64,000 bases of DNA from Urophycis tenuis. Taxonomy: Eukaryota; Chordata; Actinopteri; Gadiformes; Phycidae. The notes beneath the pieces were generated by a model that was given only the letters and a program-made list of their open reading frames with translations, searched no databases and was not told where the DNA came from. The stretch is taken from NCBI GenBank assembly GCA_036785325.1, contig JAXIVH010000191.1:124001-188000 (forward strand). Reading direction: 5' to 3'. Below are positions 54,682-62,659 of the stretch, one piece after another; position 1 is the stretch's first letter; each line of letters opens with the position of its first letter. A program made the position numbers and the translations under genes.

Positions 54682-55796
54682 TTAAAGAATTCCATCTTTC
54701 TGCCGCGGCTGTCTGTTGCGGTGCCGGTTGCTGGAGGAACAGAGGGGAGACCTGGAGTGAAGGGGGGCGGGGCCGGAGGGAGAAAGGGCAGCCGGGGACA
54801 CAGCGATTCATAATGCCCTATATTACCGCATGTGTGACAGGTAACTGCCTGGGACCCCCCGATGATCATAAGGAGAATCTCTGAGTCTAAGATGGACCAG
54901 TTTAAGCGAATGTTGGACTGAGCGATGTGCAGTGCTGCCTTGCTGGAAAAGGCTTTGTGGTACTGATAGAAAAAGTTTCTCCCGTACCTGAGATTTAAAT
55001 CACCGATCAGTGCCAGGTAAGCATCCAGCTCGACCCTCCTGTCGGGAAAAACGGAGCACACCACGTCCCTAAAGATCCCGAAAGCTACGAGAAATTCGCC
55101 GATCGGGAGATCTCTGAGCAGCCGAGGATCGGCTGAACGAATGACGGAGTTACCGATGTCTGAGGAGGAGATTTTTCTATCGCCCTCTGGTGACGGGAGA
55201 ATGAGGCTAACCAAGTTGACGTCTTTCCCTTGCAGGATTTTCTGCCTTAGCCGGGGTGAGATGTTGGCTGTAAAGGGAATATACGGCCTACCTAGTGAGG
55301 GTGCGGGGATTGCGGATGCCAGTGAGTGGGACTGGGGCATTGCTGAGGTGCTTGCGGTTGGCAGAGGGTGAGGTTGAGGGAGTGCTTGGTCCTGACGATT
55401 TTCTAGTAGCTGCAGACGAGAATCGATACCCTGGACTGACCTGACCAGAGACTGCAGAGTGGAAAGCACCGCGTCCTGAGGAGCCGGAGGTGCGAAGCAG
55501 ACGGTGGCCATGGGAGCAGCGGCGTGAATGGGCGCAGGATGAGGTGGAGCAGGAGCGGCAGCGGAAGTGCCAGCGGGAGAAGAAGCAGCTGCGGTGGTAC
55601 TAATGCCGCGGGTGGAGGAAGCAGGAAGCCAGCGTGAAGATGTCCCCGTCTTTTGGCGAGGTGGATCGGACTTCCTGGTCCTCTTACGGCCGCGCTGGGC
55701 CACGGCGGAGTGTGCGGTCTCCCCTGCAGAGACTGGGGAAGCCGCAGCGGGATCGCTGAAATCGATCGGACTTGCCAGTTCCTGAAGCTGGGACAA

Positions 55797-56012
55797 CCCG
55801 AGATTTGCTGAATGACGGCGGGATGACAGCTAGGAGAAGGAGAGCACTTTTAAATTTGACGTTAATTACTGATTGGAGGAGGAGAGAGGCGATGGCAGAC
55901 TGGGATTGGTTGATAGAAGGAGGAGGAGGAGCAAGAGGATTGCAGGAGAAGTGGGAGGAGACAAGGAGGCGTGCTTAGGGAGATAGTCTTCCTGTCTGAA
56001 CTTTCGCTTAGC
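55797..56012 (-). repeat. Ngaro repeat A1
   Basis: A copy of 47137-47353 with a few substitutions and one extra GAG. Its inner end abuts the start of gag. Confidence 0.88.
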
Positions 56013-56017
56013 TTCAT

Positions 56018-56345
56018 TAGTAGTAGCCGTGCGCCCATCGCTACCGGTAGGGGGGGTGGATGTCATTTTGGGAAATAACTTGGCTGGGGGACGAGTATGG
56101 CCTAGTGGCCCACCTCCACCATTAGTGACTTCTGTTCCTCTGGAAGCAAAGGAAAATGATTGTGCCGTAGAATTCCCTGAGGTCTTCAGTGCGTGTGCAG
56201 TAACAAGAGCGAAAAGTCGCGCACAGGTCATCTGGTGCGATTGGTGTACAGACTTCAGTTAATAAGTTGCCTGCTCTGCCAGACTGTTTGCATCGTGAAG
56301 AGTTAATTGCAGCTCAGAGTGAAGATGGGCATTTGTCTGGGTTAA
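56018..56345 (+). pseudogene. Gmr1-type protease end and linker
   Basis: After the Ngaro element the protease resumes with AVRPSLPVGGVDVILGNNLA and GGRVWP. A linker follows (EFPEVFSACAVTRAKSRAQ and, in another frame, LPDCLHREELIAAQSEDGHL). One or two frameshifts (near 56230-56260 and near 56360) separate it from the long pol frame. Confidence 0.75.
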
Positions 56346-59099
56346 TTGCAGGTGCTTTTGCCCGCTGACAATATGAAGAATGCAGAGCTGGGGTACTTCA
56401 CATTAGACGGAATATTGGTGCGTAAATGGGTGCAGCATGATGGGGAGCTGGGAGTGAACATTGTGCAGATTGTAATACCCGACAGTCTAAAAACTGTAGT
56501 ATTGAAAACGGCGCACGGGGATATAGCTGGCCATTTTGGGGTACGCAAAACCTATGATCGCTTATTGCAGCATTTTTACTGGCACGGCATGAAAAAAGAT
56601 GTTGCCGCGTTTATTAAGACTTGCCACGTGTGTCAGATAGCTGGTAAACCAAATCAGTGCATTAAGCCGGCCCCTCTACATCCGATCCCTGTAGTGGGCC
56701 GTCCGTTTGAACATTTGATAGTGGATTGCGTTGGCCCATTGCCCCCATCAAAAAGTGGTTCGGCGTATCTCTTAACGGTTATGTGTCAAAGCACTCGATA
56801 TCCAGCAGTTTATCCACTGAGGTCCATTACCACCAGGTCCATTGTAAAAGCACTGTCTCAGTTTATTTCGATTTTTGGTATTCCCAAAGTCATTCAGAGT
56901 GACAGAGGGAGTAATTTCACGTCCAACATGTTTGCGCAGGTGTTAAAGGAACTTCACGTTAAACATAGCTTGAGCAGTGCGTATCACCCCCAAAGTCAAG
57001 GTGCGTTGGAGCGGTTCCATTCCACTTTGAAGGCCTTGTTGCGCGCCTATTGTGTGGAACTGAATCGTGACTGGGAAGATGGACTTCCCTGGCTTATGCT
57101 GGCGGCTAGAGAAGTCACTCAAGAAAGTACGGGTTTTAGTCCCAACGATTTAGTTTTTGGTCATAAAGTCTGTGGTCCTCTTTCTGTTTTAAAAGATTGT
57201 GTTAATGAGACCGATTCTCCAGTTAATTTACTTGAATATGTCCAAGGGTTTCGACGTAAGCTGTTTCTCTCATGTGAACTGGCAAATAAAAACTTGACTA
57301 AAGCACAGGGCAGGATGAAAAGACTGTTTGATCGGGGTGCAGCCGAACGAGTCTTTAGTCCAGGCGATCAAATATTGGCTTTATTTCTGTTACAAGGTTC
57401 GCCTTTTAAAGCGCGTTTCTCTGGTCCTTATACCGTTGTTCGGCAAGTCACAGAGCTGGACTATTTAGTGGCAACACCAGATCGAAAAAAATCTTCGCAG
57501 TTGTGTCATGTAAACATGTTAAAACCTTACTATACCCAGTCATGCAAGTCTGAGCCTGCTAAGGTGTCGGCTGCGATGACTGTAGACGCGGTGCATCGCG
57601 CGCCTCCTCGAGTGGCAGTTGGGGAGGACGAGGGTGCTCCCGATGACTCTGTGTTGATGCCTAGACTTAAAAACTCTGAAATGTTGAAATATTTGAATGC
57701 TCTGTTGACTCATATGTCTTGTGAACAGCGTGAAGAGCTGAAGTCTCTCATTTTGTCTTTTCCTTCTCTCTTCTCCGATACGCCCACTTGCACTGACTGG
57801 ATAGAACATGACATCGAGTTGGTTGGTGAGATCAAGCCCATTAGACAGCGTTTCTATCGTGTCTCACCCGAGAAGAAAAACTTTATGGATGCTGAGGTTC
57901 AGTACCTCTTGGATACACGTTCAGCAAAGCCATCTAATTCCAGCTGGACGTCCCCATGCTTGCTGGTAGGGAAACCAGATGGTACTTTTCGATTTTGTAC
58001 TGATTATCGAAAGTTAAACACGGTAACTAAGCCTGACTCTTTTCCACTCCCCAGAATTGAAGATTGTATTGATTTGGTTGGTTCTGCACGTTTTGTCACT
58101 AAAATAGATCTTCTGAAGGGATACTATCAAGTGCCTTTAACACAAAAAGCTCAGGAATTGTCAGCGTTTGTGTCATCAGGCCTGTATTCTTATAATCTAA
58201 TGAGTTTCGGATTAGGGAATGCGCCATCTACATTCCAAAGGCTCATGAACCGTGTAATATCAGGTCTTGAGGGATGTGCTGTCTATTTAGATGATTGCAT
58301 TGTAACAGGTGACACGTGGGAACAACATTTAAGCAGGCTTCGTGCTCTTTTTGTCCGTTTGGTGGAGGCAAACCTGACGGTAAATTTAGCCAAATGTGAG
58401 TTTGCACAGGCCACTGTAATCTACCTGGGGAAGGTTGTGGGGCAGGGGCAGGTGAGGCCCGTTCGAGCAAAAGTGTTAGCCATCGATGCTTTCCCACCTC
58501 CTACTACAAAGAAGGAGCTGAGACGTTTTTTAGGTATGGTGGGGTACTATAGGGGGTTTTGTGCTAATTTCTCTTCAGTTGTGTCTCCTCTCACTGATCT
58601 GCTGAAGGGCAGGGTCATATTTACTTGGTCTCCTTCCTGTCAGCAGGCTTTTGAGCAGGTGAAGATGTTGCTGAGCACCACACCTGTGCTGGCTGCACCA
58701 AAACTTGACCAACCCTTTCAGTTACAGGTGGATGCGAGCCATGTGGGTGCAGGGGCTGTGCTCTTACAGGTGGATGAGCAGGGTGTGGACAGACCTGTTA
58801 GTTATTTTTCTCGTAAATTTAACAAACACCAACTTGTATACTCCACTATTGAGAAGGAAGCCCTGGCACTGGTTTGGGCTTTACAGCACTTTGATGTGTA
58901 TGTGGGGGGTGGGTCACTTCCAGTGGTGGTGTATTCCGACCACAACCCACTAACATTTTTGCACTCATTGCAGAACCCAAACCAGAGGCTGATGAGGTGG
59001 GCCCTGTTCTTACAGCCCTATGGTTTAGTGATACGCCATATCCGTGGCGTGGAAAATGTAATTGCCGATGCCTTGTCCCGCATTACGGAGGGGGTGTAG
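56346..59099 (+). CDS. Gmr1-type pol: integrase, RT, RNase H (917 codons)
   Basis: The long open frame carries an integrase zinc finger (HGDIAGHFG ... CHVCQIAGK, residues about 55-103). The integrase core has D at about 126 (LIVDCVGP), D at about 185 (IQSDRGSNFTS) and E at about 220 (GALERFHSTLK). A chromodomain-less linker follows, then RT from about 500 with RFCTDYRKLN, KIDLLKGYYQVPL and YLDD at about 646. RNase H starts at about 790 (VDASHVGAGAV, EKEALALVWAL, VVYSDHNPL, IADALSR). Integrase preceding RT is the reverse of the usual Ty3/gypsy order and marks the Gmr1 clade. No stop or catalytic loss is visible. The first codons belong to a shifted frame, so translation would require the upstream gag-protease frame. 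Confidence 0.92.
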   Translation: MQVLLPADNMKNAELGYFTLDGILVRKWVQHDGELGVNIVQIVIPDSLKTVVLKTAHGDIAGHFGVRKTYDRLLQHFYWHGMKKDVAAFIKTCHVCQIAGKPNQCIKPAPLHPIPVVGRPFEHLIVDCVGPLPPSKSGSAYLLTVMCQSTRYPAVYPLRSITTRSIVKALSQFISIFGIPKVIQSDRGSNFTSNMFAQVLKELHVKHSLSSAYHPQSQGALERFHSTLKALLRAYCVELNRDWEDGLPWLMLAAREVTQESTGFSPNDLVFGHKVCGPLSVLKDCVNETDSPVNLLEYVQGFRRKLFLSCELANKNLTKAQGRMKRLFDRGAAERVFSPGDQILALFLLQGSPFKARFSGPYTVVRQVTELDYLVATPDRKKSSQLCHVNMLKPYYTQSCKSEPAKVSAAMTVDAVHRAPPRVAVGEDEGAPDDSVLMPRLKNSEMLKYLNALLTHMSCEQREELKSLILSFPSLFSDTPTCTDWIEHDIELVGEIKPIRQRFYRVSPEKKNFMDAEVQYLLDTRSAKPSNSSWTSPCLLVGKPDGTFRFCTDYRKLNTVTKPDSFPLPRIEDCIDLVGSARFVTKIDLLKGYYQVPLTQKAQELSAFVSSGLYSYNLMSFGLGNAPSTFQRLMNRVISGLEGCAVYLDDCIVTGDTWEQHLSRLRALFVRLVEANLTVNLAKCEFAQATVIYLGKVVGQGQVRPVRAKVLAIDAFPPPTTKKELRRFLGMVGYYRGFCANFSSVVSPLTDLLKGRVIFTWSPSCQQAFEQVKMLLSTTPVLAAPKLDQPFQLQVDASHVGAGAVLLQVDEQGVDRPVSYFSRKFNKHQLVYSTIEKEALALVWALQHFDVYVGGGSLPVVVYSDHNPLTFLHSLQNPNQRLMRWALFLQPYGLVIRHIRGVENVIADALSRITEGV

Positions 59100-59354
59100 C
59101 CGCACGTTGATCATATGTCACACTCTCCTGCCCTCTCCCATGCCTTGTCCTCCTTAAACTGCTTCCTAGGTACCAGGATTGCTGGCGGTCAGGGGTGGGG
59201 ATGGTGGGGTGTGTTCGGTTGTGGTGGTGCACCTTTTCCCTGGAGTGCGGAAATTTATTTGTTTTTTTTTGTGTTTTGTATAAGGCCCATCGTTATCCTT
59301 TGTTCTAATTCTTGTTTTTTCTTGTCATTACAGAGTCCCATTAGTGGGCCTCTG

Positions 59355-59369
59355 TTTTAAGGGGGAAGG
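59355..59369 (+). promoter_or_regulatory. Polypurine tract
   Basis: TTTTAAGGGGGAAGG directly before the 3' LTR, the plus-strand primer site of LTR elements. Confidence 0.85.
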
Positions 59370-59699
59370 TGTGACGGACTGGGTAGTCCTGGGACAGCTC
59401 CGCCTACTGTCAGCTGTGTCTGGTTTGCTCATCATCTGATGGAGCGCAGGTGCGCGCCTTGATGAGCCTGAGTATAAATCCCCAGCACACTGGCATGGCG
59501 AGGCCTCCCTTTTTCCCTCCTTTGGCGGTTTGGTTTTGTTTGGTCACCCCTAGACAATTTTTGCATACACCTACCTGACTACTGACTTTGCACCTACATT
59601 ATCCTTTATTCTCTTTATTTAATAAATAACTAAAACTAGTTCTCCCGTCTGCGTGTGGATTCCTTTTATGTTGCACCTTTTGAGCCAAGGGTCGTAACA
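59370..59699 (+). repeat. Gmr1-type 3' LTR
   Basis: 330 bp, about 99.4% identical by eye to the 5' LTR. Ends GTCGTAACA. Confidence 0.93.
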
Positions 59700-60048
59700 C
59701 TTATCTGCTGAGAGTTTGGTATGTGCAGTCCAGGTAATAGTAGGGGTTAGTCGCTCTTTTTTGGTTGTCTTTTTCTCCTGTTTATTTGATAGGGAGTCAG
59801 GTTAGAAACCTGTAATTTTGATTTCCTTGTTTTGGTTAGATAGGTTAGTTTTGGGTCGGATTGTTTTGTTTGTTGTTTTGGGCCATGCTCACCCTGAAGC
59901 TCAACACTACCATTTCCTGCCAGATTGAATAAATTAGCCTATATTTTGTTGGACTGCAGCTCTGTGGCCTTGGTCATCCTTGGGAGTTGGGGAAAAGAGA
60001 GGAGCAACATTGCATATCATGTTCGGTTCCCCTAGGCCGGACGTAACA
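59700..60048 (+). mobile_element. LTR of another element, right half
   Basis: Continues the LTR interrupted at 43823. It contains an AATAAA-type signal (GAATAAATTAG, about 59927) and ends ACGTAACA. Confidence 0.65.
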
Positions 60049-60560
60049 AAACATACCAGACTCAAGTAACATTAATATACAATACACATAGCCGCACGCA
60101 ACACCTTACTCGTAGAATACTTCCAACAACACCCGGTCACTTCACTTTACATCACAGGCTTGGAGGTGTAGGCGTCCTGGGCTGACAGACAGAGGAAGGC
60201 AGTGGAGCACAAATGGATAAAAACACTCACCCCCCTGGGCCTCAACATTATGAAATGGAGTAATCGCTGGGCTGTGCACTGGGAGGTCCTGGGACGCCCC
60301 CACGGGACCGCCCCACATAGTGTCGGGTGTCATATGTTTTACCATGCACTGTTTTTTAGCACTTATTTTTATGTGTATGTACGTGTGTATGTATGAAGGG
60401 AAGGGGACTCAGAGCAGCTCTCCTCCTAAAGCACTTACCCCGTTTTTTCACCTGACTAGAGCCTGTGGGAGGATGCAAATGTATATTTGATTTTATTATG
60501 CATGTATGTTTTTATTTAATATTTAATCCCCCCCCTTTTTTGAGCCCTTATTTATTTCAT
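60049..60560. other. Mostly non-coding; possible LINE or Penelope end
   Basis: At about 60190-60260 a short plus-strand frame reads AVEHKWIKTLTPLGLNIMKW. It resembles the WIxxLxTxxPxGLN end of GIY-YIG or related retroelement proteins. The match is too short for a firm call, and nothing else is recognised. Confidence 0.35.
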
Positions 60561-60929
60561 CCATCCATCCATTATCATAATCGCTTATCCTTCTACGAGG
60601 GTCGCGGGGGGGCTGGAGCCAATCCCAGCTGCAATGGGCGAGAGGCGGGGTACACCCTGGACAGGTCGCCAGCCTATCATATATAGACAAACAACCATTC
60701 ACACTCACATACACACCTATGGTCAATTTAGAGACACCAATTAACCTAATCCCCAACCTGCATGTTTTTGGTCTGTGGGAGGAAGCCGGAGTACCCGGAG
60801 AGAACCCACGCAAGCACGGGGAGAACATGCAAACTCCACACAGAAAGGTCCCGGGTCCCAGGTGGATTCGAACCTAGAACCCTCTTGCTGTGAGGCGACA
60901 GTGCTAACCACTGCACCACCTTGCCGCCC
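60561..60929 (-). mobile_element. tRNA-headed SINE, copy 2
   Basis: Inverse orientation copy of the SINE at 33793-34173. It begins on the plus strand with (CCAT)n and ends at GGTGCCGCC-like head sequence (TTGCCGCC). It is flanked by TTATTTATTTCAT at 60548-60560 and 60930-60942, a 13-bp target duplication. Confidence 0.85.
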
Positions 60930-61009
60930 TTATTTATTTCATTGTTTGTTTATTTATTTATTGTATTCCATTTTTATCACTGCCTTTTCTTTTACCTACC
61001 TTCATTTCT

Positions 61010-61182
61010 AACCACCTTTTTTTTTATTCAATATCCCTTGACCATTAGGGATATTGACACGCACTAGGGGAGAAGCATTGCAAGCTGACCAACTCCGTCC
61101 CCCCCCCCCCCCCACGCACACACACAGATTTAGGATGGAGGCAGAAGAGGAGAGCCTGCAGGACAAACCCAACTCCCCCCCC

Positions 61183-61213
<31 letters not shown>

Positions 61214-61461
61214 ACACACACTTATCTCAATAGCCCCAACGATCCCCCTCCCCCTGACCACGGCTATACACATATATGAGCCTCTGTTTTTTTTTCCTTT
61301 TTTCTTTTAACCATAAGTTGGGTTATTTTAATGGCTTACCACCCTACCGGACCACAAAATAAAAAGACTAGTGGACTGCCTGGGTGTTTAATACACCACT
61401 CCCTGTCAGACGAGGACTCCAGCGGACAGACCTATATCTTGGGCCTCTATTCAGGCCACGG
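61010..61461. other. Simple repeats (poly-C, CA) and unassigned sequence
   Basis: C-runs at about 61097-61112 and 61177-61199, the second followed by (CA)n, flank a short unique stretch (GATGGAGGCAGAAGAGGAGA). No gene is seen up to the tandem array. Confidence 0.7.
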
Positions 61462-62077
61462 AACAGGCCTGCTGGTGATCCTCTCCGTCCCATCCCTGTA
61501 GGTTAGGGATCCTAGTGAACAGGCCTGCTGGTGATCCTCTCCGTCCCATCCCTGTAGGTTAGGGATCCTAGTGAACAGGCCTGCTGGTGATCCTCTCCGT
61601 CCCATCCCTGTAGGTTAGGGATCCTAGTGAACAGGCCTGCTGGTGATCCTCTCCGTCCCATCCCTGTAGGTTAGGGATCCTAGTGAACAGGCCTGCTGGT
61701 GATCCTCTCCGTCCCATCCCTGTAGGTTAGGGACCCTAGTGAGCAGGCCTACTGGTGATCCTCTCTGTCCCATCCCTGTAGGTTAGGGATCCTAGTGAAC
61801 AGGCCTGCTGGTGATCCTCTCCGTCCCATCCCTGTAGGTTAGGGACCCTAGTGAACAGGCCTGCTGGTGATCCTCTCCGTCCCATCCCTGTAGGTTAGGG
61901 ACCCTAGTGAACAGGCCTGCTGGTGATCCTCTCCGTCCCATCCCTGTAGGTTAGGGACCCTAGTGAACAGGCCTACTGGTGATCCTCTCCGTCCCATCCC
62001 TGTAGGTTAGGGACCCTAGTGAACAGGCCTGCTGGTGATCCTCTCCGTCCCATCCCTGTAGGTTAGGGACCCTAGTG
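61462..62077. repeat. 11 x 56-bp tandem array
   Basis: Eleven units of AACAGGCCTGCTGGTGATCC ... TAGGTTAGGGATCCTAGTG, each 56 bp, differing by few substitutions (GGATCC against GGACCC, TGCTGG against TACTGG). A decayed partial unit continues to about 62130. Confidence 0.93.
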
Positions 62078-62655
62078 AACAGGCCTACTTTCTGGGCCTC
62101 TTCCCAGGCCATGGAGTGGGCCTGCTGAGGATCCCCACTGTCTAGGGAATCACAGACACCGGCACACAGAATACGGACTGCAGCATATGGGGTAAGCCTA
62201 TTTTAACCCAGCAACCACTTTATTACTGTACATTACACAACGTCACTAAGGCTATTTACTTTTACCCCCATTTTGAAAAATGAATTTCTCCCATGAAAAT
62301 AACATTTTTTTTTTTTTAATTTTTACGTAGCGAACACAGCAGCAGCCGAGAGAGATAGAGAGTGAACGGACGGAGCAGCTGAGAGAGAGAGAGAGGACAC
62401 GGAGCAGCCGAAAGAGAGAGGACAGCGCAGCAGCAGCCGAAAGAGAGAGATGTAGAGCACGCTGAAGCAACAGGTGCATCTGATGCATCATGGTCTCAGG
62501 TGAGGTCTAACATTACATTGATACCGAGATGATAAAACATAATGCTAAAATGGATTAATTGTAAATGTCCTATTTACATGTAAAATTATGTCAAAGCCAT
62601 TCAGCCATGAATCACTCAACTTGATAATGAATCAACTTATGTTGAGGTTATTTGT
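62078..62655. other. Non-coding lead-in with GA-rich block
   Basis: Contains a T-run (62307-62319) and a GAGAGA-rich segment with CAGCAGCCGA repeats (62338-62460), resembling a 5' UTR. It ends in ATGCATCATGGTCTCAGGTGAGGTC near 62480-62506, where an ATG and a GTGAGG donor could form a first exon of the downstream hAT gene. Confidence 0.4.
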
Positions 62656-62659
62656 TGAT

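Larger units (their letters stand above)
53195..55796 (-). pseudogene. Ngaro gag, interrupted by a TTAA element
   Basis: Gag starts at 55796 (MSQLQELASPIDFSDPAAAS). It has a Pro/Ala-rich middle and a conserved region RPYIPFTANISPRLRQKILQ with LAYLALIGDL-like YGRNFFYQYHKAF, then a zinc knuckle CHTCGNIGHYESLC. It reads to KMEFF at 54686, where the TTAA element sits. The frame resumes at 53539 with a second Cys-rich block (ICNNFNGNICTYPNCIFLHV, then CSACKDAHPRSVCP). The insertion is precisely at TTAA, so the two parts are in one frame. Confidence 0.83.
46894..56012 (-). mobile_element. Ngaro-type tyrosine-recombinase retroelement, RT deleted
   Basis: Reading on the minus strand the order is A1 (56012-55797), gag, RNase H, tyrosine recombinase, a tandem-repeat region, B1 (47507-47356), A2 (47353-47137), B2 (47136-46894). 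This is the split direct repeat layout A1-B1-A2-B2 that defines Ngaro. It is inserted in the Gmr1-type protease gene. No target duplication is expected or seen. It contains a Rex3 LINE and a TTAA-flanked element. The reverse transcriptase is missing. Confidence 0.87.
43824..59699 (+). mobile_element. Gmr1-type Ty3/gypsy retrotransposon hosting nested elements
   Basis: Two 330-bp LTRs (43824-44153, 59370-59699) begin TGTGACGG and end CGTAACA and differ at only two positions by eye. A primer site complementary to tRNA-Pro and a purine tract are present. Gag and protease lie left of a Ngaro insertion (46894-56012), and the protease end plus a 917-codon pol lies right of it. Pol has integrase before reverse transcriptase, the order known from the Gmr1 clade of fish gypsy elements. 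No perfect target duplication was found (GCTAT left, CTTAT right). Confidence 0.88.

Noticed and set aside
43824..59699. Endogenous retrovirus with env
   Set aside because: No envelope-like frame lies between RNase H and the 3' LTR. Only about 270 bp of non-coding sequence is there.
43815..59705. Target-site duplication of the Gmr1-type element
   Set aside because: The flanking pentamers GCTAT and CTTAT do not match. Either they mutated or the duplication has another length, so no duplication is claimed.
61008..61217. Gly-rich Cys-Val protein on the minus strand
   Set aside because: It is an artefact of poly-C and CA runs.
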